Assembly: GCA_023382595.1 (NCBI GenBank)
Contig: JAHDWB010000006.1
Span: forward strand, 90,139-154,138
Source of the DNA: Anaerolineales bacterium
GTDB lineage: Bacteria; Chloroflexota; Anaerolineae; Anaerolineales; Villigracilaceae
Direction: 5' to 3'
Length of the DNA: 64,000 bases
Part shown: positions 33,953 to 42,600 of the stretch, piece by piece
Layout: every line of letters starts with the position of its first letter
Numbering within the stretch: the first letter of the stretch is position 1
Program-made: the position numbers and the translations under genes
Notes under the pieces: generated by a model
Told to the model about the DNA's origin: nothing
The model's database searches: none
The model's input: the letters and a program-made list of their open reading frames with translations, nothing else

Positions 33953-34098
33953 TAACACTAGGTGGTGCTGGGGCATGCCGTATACACTGGGGAGGATGTG
34001 TAGCTCTAGTGGCCGGTGCTGGTTTCCTAATAAAAATTGCTAAAAATATAGGCGAGGAAAAGTTCAAGTTTCTTCAACAAATGATACTACCACAATAA
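33949..34098 (+). CDS. Small single-helix protein
   Basis: 49 residues: MITLGGAGACRIHWGGCVALVAGAGFLIKIAK then a charged tail ending MILPQ (parts quoted). The ATG overlaps the previous TGA and GGAGG lies just before it. One likely membrane helix. It may be the tail of the same toxin locus or a small immunity protein; unrecognised. Confidence 0.4.
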   Translation: MITLGGAGACRIHWGGCVALVAGAGFLIKIAKNIGEEKFKFLQQMILPQ

Positions 34099-34114
34099 AA
34101 GCGAGAAAACTATT

Positions 34115-34495
34115 ATGAAATCATCAAAAATACTAATAAATGGGCTTGTAACACAGTATGCCGTAGGAGTTTGTTGGATTTTTCTTGAATGGACAATCGA
34201 AGTAACGTCGGGATACTTTGATGCATCCGAAATATTATATAGGGTTGGAATGGCTCTTTTTCTGGTTTGGGTTATGTACTTAAACTCGAAGAAGAATAAT
34301 ATTAATATATTAATCTTCTTGATTTATTCAAACATACTTCTCTCAGGGGTAGGTCTCGTTTTTCTTCAAGGTGAATTACTTAATACTGCAACTGGAAGTC
34401 TTGTTGTTACGCGAATAGCATTCGTAGCGATTGCATTTGTTGGAATAATAGCATTAATTCTTAATGCGCGTCTCAAAAATGATAGTGTTTGGTAG
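34115..34495 (+). CDS. Four-helix membrane protein, putative immunity
   Basis: 126 residues, almost all hydrophobic: VTQYAVGVCWIFLEWTIEV, ILYRVGMALFLVWVMYLN, NILIFLIYSNILLSGVGLVFL, VVTRIAFVAIAFVGIIALIL. Very A+T-rich codons. It sits immediately before an Rhs-core junction, the position occupied by an immunity gene of a displaced toxin tip. No family recognised. Confidence 0.55.
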   Translation: MKSSKILINGLVTQYAVGVCWIFLEWTIEVTSGYFDASEILYRVGMALFLVWVMYLNSKKNNINILIFLIYSNILLSGVGLVFLQGELLNTATGSLVVTRIAFVAIAFVGIIALILNARLKNDSVW

Positions 34496-35558
34496 CGAAC
34501 CCTTCGGCGCGCACTACGAAGTGACTAATGGAGTCGCGACCAAATATTATTATGCAGGCGCACAGAGAATAGCCATGCGACAAGATGGAGATCTGTTCTT
34601 CATAATCGGCGACTACCTGGGCTCGACCAGCATCGTCACTGATGCGGATGGGACCAAAGTCTCGGAGATACGCTATCGCGCAGCATCCCTGTGGGACAAG
34701 GCGTGCCCCACAGGGATGCTGCGCGAGGGCGAAGTCCGCTATGAAAGCGGAGCGAGCCTAACTGAATATACCTACACGGGGCAATACTCCTACACCGCGG
34801 ACTTCGGTCTCATGTTTTATCGCGAAGCATCCCGTAGCGACAGCGAAGTGGATAATGCAAGGTGGTATGACCCGTCACTGGGACGCTTTGCCCAGGCGGA
34901 TACGATTGTGCCGAGTGGTATACAAGGCTGGGACAGATATGCGTACGCAAATAACAACCCCCTCTATTATACAGATCCTTCAGGTCACTTTGCAATAGTA
35001 CCATTTCTGATTACGGCGGCAGTCGTTGTTGGAGTATGGATGATCGCCGCACCTCCAGCCTATGCGCCCTCCAGCGATGCCGATCTTGCAGCTCGTGTCA
35101 CGGCAGCGAAATCCAACCCGTCCTATCAATTAGCCGAATGGATTGATGAACATCCCATCGAATATGTGGTTTTGGTAGCCGTTGCTGTTCATACAAGTAT
35201 AGAGGCAATTGCCGCATTGGCAGAAGCGGCAGATCAGGTGGTGGACGGCAACCCGTCTTTGGACGAGTTCTTCGAACCAGCGGATTATCCAGAAAGCGCT
35301 CCGGGTTCATCCGGACCTTACGAGTCGCCCTATGGTTTTCCAGATGATCCAACCAAGCCTCCTGCGAATGGTTTTGATTGGGAGGGACAACCAGGCTCAA
35401 CGCCAGGTAGCCGACAAGGGAATTGGTACAATGAGGAAACAGAGGAGTGGTTCCATTGGGAGCCCGATTCTCCATCCCATGGACCGCACTGGGATTATGG
35501 AGATCCCTGGCATCGAAGATATCGCATATTCCCTGATGGAAGTATGGAACCGAAATGA
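34464..35558 (+). CDS. 5'-truncated Rhs tip with C-terminal Ntox37-like toxin
   Basis: Rhs-core homology starts at about 34512 (HYEVTNGVATKYYYAGAQRIAM) and ends at NNNPLYYTDPSGH; no natural start codon or N-terminal repeats exist, so this is an orphan tip that would need recombination with a complete rhs gene to be delivered. ATG 34464 lies inside the preceding gene and is only the first possible start. After the core come a hydrophobic segment (PFLITAAVVVGVWMIAAPP) and a C-terminal domain PPANGFDWEGQPGS...WYNEETEEWFHWEPD...GPHWDYGDPWHRRYRIFPDG, the pattern of polymorphic toxin type 37. Two palindromes are inserted in the core in frame (34679-34723 and 34821-34858). The stop overlaps the immunity start by ATGA. 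Confidence 0.8.
   Translation: MRVSKMIVFGSEPFGAHYEVTNGVATKYYYAGAQRIAMRQDGDLFFIIGDYLGSTSIVTDADGTKVSEIRYRAASLWDKACPTGMLREGEVRYESGASLTEYTYTGQYSYTADFGLMFYREASRSDSEVDNARWYDPSLGRFAQADTIVPSGIQGWDRYAYANNNPLYYTDPSGHFAIVPFLITAAVVVGVWMIAAPPAYAPSSDADLAARVTAAKSNPSYQLAEWIDEHPIEYVVLVAVAVHTSIEAIAALAEAADQVVDGNPSLDEFFEPADYPESAPGSSGPYESPYGFPDDPTKPPANGFDWEGQPGSTPGSRQGNWYNEETEEWFHWEPDSPSHGPHWDYGDPWHRRYRIFPDGSMEPK
34679..34723. repeat. Palindromic insertion in Rhs core, copy A (in frame)
   Basis: CGCAGCATCCCTGTGGG (34679-34695) and its exact 17-base complement (34707-34723) flank an 11-base loop. It adds about 15 residues (ASLWDKACPTGMLRE) between RYRA and GEVRYESG of the core, where Rhs proteins normally continue directly. 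Copies B and C are at 42821-42865 and 44012-44055. Confidence 0.85.
34821..34858. repeat. Second in-frame palindrome-like insertion in Rhs core
   Basis: GAAGCATCC near the left and GGATAATGC near the right form an imperfect inverted repeat. It encodes REASRSDSEVD between FGLMFY and NARWYDPSLGRF, a place where Rhs cores have no insertion. Different sequence from copy A, so a second element family. Confidence 0.6.
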
Positions 35559-36178
35559 GCCTGCTAATACAACCTTTTGTTTTGAGGCAAGAAGAGGCAA
35601 TTACCTATATCCAACAAGAGCTTGCACTTGGGTGGGGTTTTTCTCAAGCGCTCCTGCTGGAACTGAATCTAAGCAATGGCGATGTAGTGACTTTCTTGCC
35701 AAGTCTGCTGTCGGAGACCGACGCTTTGAAGTTCAATATGAGCGTTTATAAAACAGCGGGAGTGAATTTTCGGGAAGATCTCGATAATCATGTAGCCCAC
35801 CGCATAAGTGTATTTCTAGAGAACAGGTCCAATAGTTACTTCATAGCGGAGACCCTAATGGCAGGAGTGCCGGTTTTCCCTAAAAAGGCTTTGGATGATA
35901 ATTTTATGTATGACGGCCGCCTCTATCTTTATGCAGATAAATCCGGAAGTCGAAATACGATAAAGTCTGTATTCCGTCGTAGCCGAGATTATCCATTGAT
36001 TACAAGCCTGACATCGCTGCCTGACCAGAATCCCAAGATTAAGTCCGGGAACACGCTAAGTGATAAACTCTTGCAAGAGTTAGCAAAACGGACAGAGGTA
36101 TTAATAATTGGAGCTTATGATGCAGAAGCATTTGTGATTTGGAGAAAGACTGAGGATGCTTTTCCCAATGCAACATAA
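35555..36178 (+). CDS. Putative immunity protein for the Ntox37-like toxin
   Basis: 207 residues, soluble, acidic; contains AHRISVFLENRSNSYFIAETL and FRRSRDYPLITSLTSLPDQNP. Not a recognised family. The start overlaps the toxin stop (ATGA), the classic layout of a toxin-immunity pair; that context is the whole basis of the call. Confidence 0.65.
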   Translation: MSLLIQPFVLRQEEAITYIQQELALGWGFSQALLLELNLSNGDVVTFLPSLLSETDALKFNMSVYKTAGVNFREDLDNHVAHRISVFLENRSNSYFIAETLMAGVPVFPKKALDDNFMYDGRLYLYADKSGSRNTIKSVFRRSRDYPLITSLTSLPDQNPKIKSGNTLSDKLLQELAKRTEVLIIGAYDAEAFVIWRKTEDAFPNAT

Positions 36179-36410
36179 AAGACGAACCAAACTTGGCAGT
36201 TCAGTCCGTCTCTGGATGTGGGGTAGTGGTATTGTACCTCTACTCTGGCTGGTGGCAAGAGCCTTTGCATTGGAACAACACAAACCTGCCGCTTTGCGCG
36301 AGTGCAAAACGTTTTGAAAAGCGACGCGTCGAGCGTGTCGAGACGTCGTATAATGATGATGAGCGGCGAGCCCGCAAAACCCCTGCGTGGGTCTCTGCAA
36401 AGAGTTCACA

Positions 36411-37640
36411 CTATTTTGTGTTTGGGATGCCGCTCACTTTTTTCTTAAGCGTACTGGGCGGGAGTTTCACAGTCTTCGTGCCCCAGCGAAACTCATTCAT
36501 CTCTCGTCCAATGCCCAGCCGATCCAGTTCATGCCGCACCCACTGCTTGGCGCTCATGCCTTGGGGCAGGTTGCGCACCCGCATTCGGTAGGCGGTGTTG
36601 AACAACGAACACGCCACCGAGCGCACATCCGCATGTTTGTCCACCGCATCCTTCGAGAGAATATGCCAAACCGCCACCAGCAACAGCCGCGCAATCCGCA
36701 CAATGGCGCGCGAACGACCGAGTTTCGGTTCGAGCCGCGCCAGTTCCTTCTTCCAGTGCGAGTGATCCTGTACGGCATGATTCGCCGCATCCACCATCGC
36801 CCTTCGCAGATCCCGGCGTCCATGCTTGGTGATGCCTCCGCTGGTGCGTTTCTCCCCGCTGGCATGAACCGACGCTCCCAAGCCTGCATACCCCACCAGA
36901 TGATCTTCATCGGGGAAACGCCGCACATCCCCAATCGCCGCCAGGATGGTGACCGCTGTGAGCAGTCCCACACCCGGCAATTGCACCAACAATGCGGTGC
37001 GTTCATCCTTCGCCGCCCATTCCCCCAGCGCGGCTTCCAACGCCTTCTTCTGCGACTTGGCGAACGCCAGCGTGTTCAGGTCGGTGTTCATGCAGGCTTT
37101 CTCGGCAGGCGAGAGATGCAACAAGTTCCACCACGGACGCACATCGGGATGAAAGATCTCCAACCCCGTCTCAGGCTGGATGCGATGCCTTTGCAGGAGC
37201 GCATGAAGCCGATGCTTTGCAGTCGATCCCAGAACCGACATCTTGCGAAACTCCGCTACCAGCATCCGCAGGTCACGTACTTCCCTGGGCGGCACCCAGA
37301 TCGAGACCAGCAATTTCGCGGCAAGCAATTTTGCCAGCGTGCGCGAAGCAATCTTGTCCGTCATCACCTGCGGATTGATGACCGCCTTGACGTGCGGCGG
37401 ATGCACCACACACACCGACTGGACATGTTCGATCAGCGCATCGTACACATCCCAGGTGTTGGTCGTCATCTCGATCACGACCGCATCGGTGGATTTGAGA
37501 TTTCGCTTCATCCAGCCTTCGAAGCGGTCCCAGGTCACCCGCTGCGGACTCAACACCTCCTGCTGATCCGCGTCCACGCCCGCGGCCACCATGTAATGCT
37601 TGTGGATATCCAAACCGATAAACCGTTTTGGAGTGGGCAT
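36411..37640 (-). CDS. IS110-family transposase
   Basis: 409 residues. N-terminal RuvC-like DEDD domain: FIGLDIHKHYMVAAGVD (first Asp) and DAVVIEMTTNTWDVYDAL (Glu). A helical middle, then the C-terminal Tnp_20 domain LPGVGLLTAVTILAAIGDVRRFPDEDHLVGYAGL and GEKRTSGGITKHGRRDLRRAMVDAA, which contains the catalytic Ser region. Intact, so possibly active. The ribosome site AAAGGAGG before the ATG overlaps a small hairpin. Confidence 0.95.
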   Translation of the reverse strand: MPTPKRFIGLDIHKHYMVAAGVDADQQEVLSPQRVTWDRFEGWMKRNLKSTDAVVIEMTTNTWDVYDALIEHVQSVCVVHPPHVKAVINPQVMTDKIASRTLAKLLAAKLLVSIWVPPREVRDLRMLVAEFRKMSVLGSTAKHRLHALLQRHRIQPETGLEIFHPDVRPWWNLLHLSPAEKACMNTDLNTLAFAKSQKKALEAALGEWAAKDERTALLVQLPGVGLLTAVTILAAIGDVRRFPDEDHLVGYAGLGASVHASGEKRTSGGITKHGRRDLRRAMVDAANHAVQDHSHWKKELARLEPKLGRSRAIVRIARLLLVAVWHILSKDAVDKHADVRSVACSLFNTAYRMRVRNLPQGMSAKQWVRHELDRLGIGREMNEFRWGTKTVKLPPSTLKKKVSGIPNTK

Positions 37641-37642
37641 AA

Positions 37643-37660
37643 CAACCTCCTTTCAGGTTG
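37643..37660 (-). promoter_or_regulatory. Hairpin over the transposase ribosome site
   Basis: On the minus strand CAACCT pairs with AGGTTG around GAAAGG, so part of the Shine-Dalgarno run AAAGGAGG is in the loop and right arm. This may hold down transposase translation. Confidence 0.4.
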
Positions 37661-37958
37661 GGGAACAGAAAGGGGCCGGGCTCTTCCGATTTTTGGGACA
37701 AGGCTTCACACACGCAATCGAGCTGTGGCGCATTGCGCCATTCTCAGGCGGGCAGAATCGAGCGGGACGGTCACACATGTCAGCGAGCTTGACTCACAGG
37801 GAATCTTCTCATACGCATACTCGACCGGTCCCAACGCCTTACCCGGCGCTCCCTTCCAACTGGTTCTTCAAGCGTTTCCGCTCGCTCGCCATTTGGAAGT
37901 ATATGCCCGGAAGCCACCCGGCGGCGGGATGCACCCCGCCTTGTTATTTGCCCCACAT

Positions 37959-38642
37959 GTCAATAATTCGCCAATAAACTATGTCGACCCGAGCGGTCAT
38001 TTGCCCTGTCTGGATGATGGATATTGCGGAAATCCAAGTGACGATGCGTATCAAATACACATTTATTCCAATGCGATCAAAGAAATCTACAGATGGAATC
38101 TTAAGGGCAAGTGGAAGTTGGAAGAACTTAAAACCATTTACGAAACGGGTAAGGATATTGAGAAATTTGCGGACAACCTGACTGACGGAAATGGGCTAGA
38201 GTGGATGCAAAAAGCATTTGGAGGCACAACCATTATGCATAGTCAGCATAGAAGTGGACGTTCCTATGCTTGGCCTTTCATTGGAGTACAGTTGGACAAA
38301 AATTGGATGACCCACTCTTGGGGCGCCAAAGTGTTACTTGCCCACGAATTAGGCCATATCTGGGATATCAATACAGGTTTTGCGGCTTCGTATCATATGA
38401 ATTTGGATCTGGGTGGCTCAGGCGTATGTCTGTTTTGTGCACCTGGCAATAATGTACCTCAATGGGATCCTGGCTATCATCGAACACCATCAGGTGATGC
38501 CTACGGCAACAGCGGGCGGAATGAATACTTTGCCGAGGCATTTTCTGCGACAATTTACAACCGAGTATCTGTCCCAAATCACGTGGTCGCTTGGATTGAT
38601 TCTCAAATTGCAAATTCCAGATATTTTCTGCCATGGAGGTAA
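37959..38642 (+). CDS. 5'-truncated Rhs tip with zinc-metalloprotease effector
   Basis: Only the last part of the Rhs core remains (NNSPINYVDPSGH at 37962-38000), then about 215 residues of effector with the zinc motif HELGH (38343-38357) in KVLLAHELGHIWDINTG and a downstream Glu in NEYFAEAFSATIYN. The open frame continues upstream through the IS antisense strand, but that is not coding. Orphan tip without a start; the following lipoprotein is the likely immunity partner. Toxin activity is inferred from motif and context. Confidence 0.72.
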   Translation, partial: VNNSPINYVDPSGHLPCLDDGYCGNPSDDAYQIHIYSNAIKEIYRWNLKGKWKLEELKTIYETGKDIEKFADNLTDGNGLEWMQKAFGGTTIMHSQHRSGRSYAWPFIGVQLDKNWMTHSWGAKVLLAHELGHIWDINTGFAASYHMNLDLGGSGVCLFCAPGNNVPQWDPGYHRTPSGDAYGNSGRNEYFAEAFSATIYNRVSVPNHVVAWIDSQIANSRYFLPWR

Positions 38643-38644
38643 AT

Positions 38645-39313
38645 ATGAAAAGATTGATTCTGTTCTTCTTTCTTTTGATAGTTGCATGTGGTAGTTTACC
38701 TGATGAATACTCAATTCTGGATAGATCGAATTGTGTTCTGCCATGCTGGAATGGAATTACTGCAGGGCAAACAACAGAAAAAGAGCTTCTGGAAATCCTA
38801 AAAGGTTTGCCTGATATTGACCAGAAAACCATCAAAATCACAAATGAGCCTTGGAATATATTTGATAACCAAACTTTCTTCTCATTTCATCAGAATTGGT
38901 CACTAAATCAAGCTCCTAGGTTACAAGGGTATGTATATATAATAAATAATGAAGTCAGTAAATTGGCTTTTTGCGGAGAAATAAAAACATCTGTAGGTGA
39001 TATTATCGAACAGATAGGGGAGCCAGAAAATATTATTAGCGGAAATAACTTTTATGGTGGCAGGACGGTTATTTTAGTACATCCATCAAAAGGAGTGTCG
39101 TTTTCGTATACAACAGAGTTGGATCAACTTGAAATAAATTCAGATACTCAAATCAGTTGTCTAGAAATATTCGATCCGCTACTTTATAAGGAGATGCTGG
39201 AAGCAAAGTTCTTTTCCAATGGCTATTACAATACAGAGGAAACCTTGCGAGTCATGTATCCTTGGGATGGGTATGGCAATCTGGATGAAAAATATCCGCC
39301 ACGCCAGCCATAA
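38645..39313 (+). CDS. Lipoprotein, putative immunity for the HELGH effector
   Basis: 222 residues from the ATG at 38645, preceded by GGAGGT at 38635-38640 that overlaps the end of the tip gene (stop at 38642). Lipobox IVAC; NCVLPCWNGITAGQTTEKELLEIL resembles a Chloroflexota lipoprotein family with a CxLPCWxGI motif. Anchored outside the membrane, it is placed to meet a toxin entering from a neighbour. No known domain otherwise. Confidence 0.7.
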   Translation: MKRLILFFFLLIVACGSLPDEYSILDRSNCVLPCWNGITAGQTTEKELLEILKGLPDIDQKTIKITNEPWNIFDNQTFFSFHQNWSLNQAPRLQGYVYIINNEVSKLAFCGEIKTSVGDIIEQIGEPENIISGNNFYGGRTVILVHPSKGVSFSYTTELDQLEINSDTQISCLEIFDPLLYKEMLEAKFFSNGYYNTEETLRVMYPWDGYGNLDEKYPPRQP

Positions 39314-39350
39314 CTTTAACTTCTACTGAGACCCTTGGTGTAAACTATTT

Positions 39351-40097
39351 TTGCAAAGCACCCAACCTGACAGCATCGTTCCCGATCCACACAATCCGCT
39401 CGATTGGAATAGGTACAGTTACGTCCGGTATAATCCGCTCAAGTACACCGATCCAACAGGACATGACCCCGCATGCGGACCCGACGGCATTTGGTGCGGA
39501 TACGACGGTTCCGGCTATGCTGGCGGGACGGGGTCGAAGGGCGGAAGTGGTAAGGATAAACTCGATTTCACAGGGTATTCAGATTGGGAGAAAGATGTTC
39601 TTCTCAAACTCTACATTGAGGGCGGACCAAATGCAGTTCATGGTGTTGAATACATGCTGTCAAACAATATACACATTGTTATAACGAATGGATGGCCCTC
39701 ATATTTAAAAAGGGGAGCATGGTGGACTAGTGATACTGTTTACATAACCCAGGGAGGCTCCTCGTGGATCCCACCAAATACCTCAATAACAGAACAAGGC
39801 ATTCTTGCTAATGAATGGGCGCTTCAGAATATTATTCATGAAGCGTATCACATTGAACAAGGAAAAGAATTGGCACTTACACAATTAGGAGAAATGCAAG
39901 CATGGAAGGTGGGACTTGATGTCTATCAGCATCTTGGTGGTGTAATTCAACCTGGATCAAGGGAAGAGCACGCATTAGCCTCGCTAACTCCCGCTGAATT
40001 CACTTCAGGCATGAAGCAATATGACTTTTGGTATTGGGCAGGGTTATCTCTTTTAAGGACCGAGCCAGGTGCATCATATCCGCTTTATAATCGATAA
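39351..40097 (+). CDS. 5'-truncated Rhs tip with HEAYH metalloprotease-like effector
   Basis: Begins with the end of an Rhs core (DSIVPDPHNPLDWNRYSYVRYNPLKYTDPTGH, quoted in part by DSIVPDPHNPLDWNRYSYV), then a Gly-rich hinge and an effector domain with NIIHEAYHIEQGKEL, an HExxH zinc site at 39837-39851, and a later Glu in GEMQAWKVG. TTG at 39351 is only the first available codon; there is no authentic start. Followed after 16 bases by a lipoprotein gene. Confidence 0.72.
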   Translation: MQSTQPDSIVPDPHNPLDWNRYSYVRYNPLKYTDPTGHDPACGPDGIWCGYDGSGYAGGTGSKGGSGKDKLDFTGYSDWEKDVLLKLYIEGGPNAVHGVEYMLSNNIHIVITNGWPSYLKRGAWWTSDTVYITQGGSSWIPPNTSITEQGILANEWALQNIIHEAYHIEQGKELALTQLGEMQAWKVGLDVYQHLGGVIQPGSREEHALASLTPAEFTSGMKQYDFWYWAGLSLLRTEPGASYPLYNR

Positions 40098-40113
40098 GTG
40101 TTGTCAGGTAGAA

Positions 40114-41115
40114 ATGAAAAAACATAAAAAATTTTTCGCCCAAAAATTAGTGGTTGAATGTCTCTGTATTACAGTCTTGTTTTTGCTAACTTCATGTAAT
40201 GGACTTGATCGGTTGAAACTGCTGCCTGGAGCATCCTATGTTGCGCCGCTTGGTAAACCACGTGCTTACTCTATACTGTGGTCACCCAGGGACCTTAACC
40301 GATTTCTGGTTAGTGCATCTGGTGTTGGAGTTCAGAATCCGCAAGTACATTTACTTGACAATAGGGCTAAAACAATTCTGGCGGATAATGATTATGGTGT
40401 CCTGAAGGGGGAGTCTTGGTCGCCAGATGGGCGTTATGTTGTTGTTACCGCGGATATGATAACGGGCGGAGACATGAAGTCAGGTATCTGGATTATTGAC
40501 TTGCAGGATAATTTAAAAGAGCTCTTTCTAGAAGAATACGGCAGCTTAGACTGGTCGCCTGACGGGAAGACCTTCGCCTTGCTCAGCGTCAACTTTGCAC
40601 CGGGGGAATCACGGAAAGTTTCTTTATCTTTAATAAATATCGAATCGAAAACGCGAGAATTCGTCTATGAAAATGAAAACGCACTTGTTCCTCTGGGTGT
40701 ATCATGGTCATTTGATGGAAATCAATTAGCGTTGTCCTTTAGTGACAAACAAGGCGGTGCTAATGGGGTTTATCCAAGCGATATATATGTTCTAAATTTG
40801 GAGAATCAGCGATTAATTCAGCTAACCTTTGATGGAAACAGTTCGTTTCCTCAATGGTCGCCTACCGGGAACATTATTGCCTACATGAAGTATGCCCCTC
40901 AAGAAATTGATGCGACTCACTCAATCAATCTGATTCGGGCTGATGGAACCTGTGACACAAAATTACCAATTTTAAGCAGAGCAATTTCTCCGACATGGTC
41001 CCCGGATGGAAAACAACTAGCCTACATAGGTCAAGATGGCATTTACGCTTTAGATCTCAAAAAGATAATTGGAGTGGATATTTACCAAGATTTGTGTAAG
41101 TACAGGAATCGTTGA
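40114..41115 (+). CDS. TolB-like beta-propeller lipoprotein
   Basis: 333 residues. Lipobox LLTSC after a basic start. Five PD40-type repeats are visible: SWSPDGRYVV, DWSPDGKTFA, SWSFDGNQLA, QWSPTGNIIA and TWSPDGKQLA. Sits directly after an Rhs effector tip in the place of an immunity gene. The ATG at 40114 has GGTAG upstream. It may bind the HEAYH protease, but propellers of this kind also occur in unrelated lipoproteins. Confidence 0.75.
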   Translation: MKKHKKFFAQKLVVECLCITVLFLLTSCNGLDRLKLLPGASYVAPLGKPRAYSILWSPRDLNRFLVSASGVGVQNPQVHLLDNRAKTILADNDYGVLKGESWSPDGRYVVVTADMITGGDMKSGIWIIDLQDNLKELFLEEYGSLDWSPDGKTFALLSVNFAPGESRKVSLSLINIESKTREFVYENENALVPLGVSWSFDGNQLALSFSDKQGGANGVYPSDIYVLNLENQRLIQLTFDGNSSFPQWSPTGNIIAYMKYAPQEIDATHSINLIRADGTCDTKLPILSRAISPTWSPDGKQLAYIGQDGIYALDLKKIIGVDIYQDLCKYRNR

Positions 41116-41206
41116 TTGTCTTCACCTTGACGGCACCTACGATGCATTGTTTTTTCATAATGAGCTTCTTTATTTTGCAAGATAGATAGTTAATTATTTT
41201 CAACGA

Positions 41207-41413
41207 GTGTTGAGTACCGGCGTCCGAAGCTTAGAGTGTGTAGTGACTGATGGAGCTAGTATTGGAATGGGAACAAGGGCATTTGTCGGAGGGACCGGTC
41301 CCATTGGTTATGGTATCGCCGCTTATTCTACAAGTGTAACAATTGATAATACAATAAACAATAGAATCAATCCCTGGCTTTTCAGTTTTCCATTTTTTGG
41401 AGGTGTGCCATGA
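41207..41413 (+). pseudogene. Toxin-tip remnant
   Basis: 68 codons beginning at a TTG; GASIGMGTRAFVGGTGPIGYGIAAYSTSV is a glycine-rich segment of the kind found in Rhs or pore-forming tips. No start or ribosome site. Its TGA overlaps the next ATG (ATGA), which preserves the toxin-immunity arrangement. Confidence 0.45.
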
Positions 41414-41790
41414 TGCAAAGAGATAATCTTATCAATAGAATGAAGTCATTTTTTGATGACACAGATATTCGTGCGCTGGTTTTTGCACCACCAACTATAA
41501 GTTTTTCTTTATATATTATTATATTAATATGCATAGATTATTTTTCAGATAAGCCGGTACCAGATTCGTATTTAGGTATAGGTCTAGGGCTAGTGTCTCT
41601 TATTTCTTGCGTTGGAGGTATGGCTCAGATTTACAAAAGAGAAATGCCATGGCTCTATGGAAATACCTATAAAGGCAATTTAGCTGTTGTGTCTGGAATA
41701 TTAATAGTATTTCTTTTTGGGGTAACAGGAATAACCGCAATGATAATGGGATTGAATAGCTTGTCGATAGAAATGTCAGGCATGAACTGA
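41410..41790 (+). CDS. Three-helix membrane protein, putative immunity
   Basis: 126 residues with helices at LVFAPPTISFSLYIIILICIDYF, YLGIGLGLVSLISCVGGMA and NLAVVSGILIVFLFGVTGITAMIMGL. A+T-rich. Coupled by ATGA to the toxin remnant upstream (GGAGGTG at 41399-41405). No known family. Confidence 0.6.
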   Translation: MMQRDNLINRMKSFFDDTDIRALVFAPPTISFSLYIIILICIDYFSDKPVPDSYLGIGLGLVSLISCVGGMAQIYKREMPWLYGNTYKGNLAVVSGILIVFLFGVTGITAMIMGLNSLSIEMSGMN

Positions 41791-41818
41791 TAATAGTGAT
41801 GGATAACGAATTACGTCG

Positions 41819-42102
41819 GTAGTTGAAATCACCGCTGATGCTGCAGCTACTTACTTTGTTGGCAATCACTATGAACTTTCAAATGGACAAGAGACTTTTG
41901 ATTTGCTATGGGATGCAGATATTGCTTGGGGAGATAAATTGGAATGGAAAGTTGATGGAAAACTTCAAGTTTAGCAGTAACTTATTTTGGGCTAGATGAG
42001 AATCCTCATTATTGGTACACTCAAACCTTTAGACCCATTCAAACTTATCCAGCAGTTTGTTATGCAAGTGCGTTACGTAGAAGTTGCAATAAAAAACCAT
42101 AA
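41819..42102 (+). pseudogene. Rhs core scrap and broken toxin tip
   Basis: Frame 41819-41974 reads VVEITADAAATYFVGNHYELSNGQETFDLL..., where AATYFVGNHYEL is Rhs core; it ends in TAG. A second frame 41977-42102 gives VTYFGLDENPHYWYTQTFRP... to a TAA. Together they look like a frameshifted tip joined to a fragment of core. Confidence 0.5.
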
Positions 42103-42112
42103 GGATAATCTA

Positions 42113-42493
42113 ATGAATTTTATATCACAAAACAATAGAATTATTTTTTCGGCTGGACTAATAACAGCAACATGTGTCCATGTTTTTAATTCTGATAAGC
42201 TGTTTTTTATCTCACACATTGCTAACATTTCAGCGGCAATAGTGGCTTGGATAGTTGCTTGTTCAATGATTAATATAAGAAGATTATTTCTTTTATTTCC
42301 CTTGCTGATAATATCGTTAGTTATCACATTAACAGGGATAATAGGTTTTGTAATAACCCATTACAATGAGGCAGCTTCAATATCAGATGTGCCTGATTGG
42401 ATAATGGTGAGTAGTATTATTCCTGTTGTATTTAACAGCATAGTTTTAATTATTATTGATATTCATGAAAAGAAATACCATACAAAACATTAA
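42113..42493 (+). CDS. Four-helix membrane protein, putative immunity
   Basis: 126 residues from the ATG at 42113 (AAGGA seven bases before). Segments IIFSAGLITATCVHVF, FFISHIANISAAIVAWIVACSMI, LFLLFPLLIISLVITLTGIIGFVI and IMVSSIIPVVFNSIVLIIID. Follows the broken tip. Unrecognised. Confidence 0.6.
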   Translation: MNFISQNNRIIFSAGLITATCVHVFNSDKLFFISHIANISAAIVAWIVACSMINIRRLFLLFPLLIISLVITLTGIIGFVITHYNEAASISDVPDWIMVSSIIPVVFNSIVLIIIDIHEKKYHTKH

Positions 42494-42600
42494 AAGAATT
42501 TGGGGTCTTTTCATTTAGGTTATACTCATCAAACTTCCCGGAACTCGCCACCTTACTTTTTTTCTATCACAACAAACGATAAGAAGATACAGCATACCCT

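Larger units (their letters stand above)
36180..37790 (-). mobile_element. IS110-family insertion element (ends approximate)
   Basis: One transposase gene with non-coding flanks of about 230 bases (36180-36410) and 150 bases (37641-37790), inserted between the Ntox37 cassette and the next Rhs tip. IS110 elements lack clear terminal inverted repeats, so the ends are estimated from where flanking coding sequence stops. The right flank contains the perfect palindrome TGGCGCA-T-TGCGCCA (37726-37740) between two AATCGAGC direct repeats (near 37715 and 37756). Confidence 0.65.

Noticed and set aside
36387..37958. Upstream part of a 751-codon plus frame through the IS110 element
   Set aside because: Antisense to an intact transposase; only the last part from about 37959 (Rhs core end and metalloprotease) is coding.
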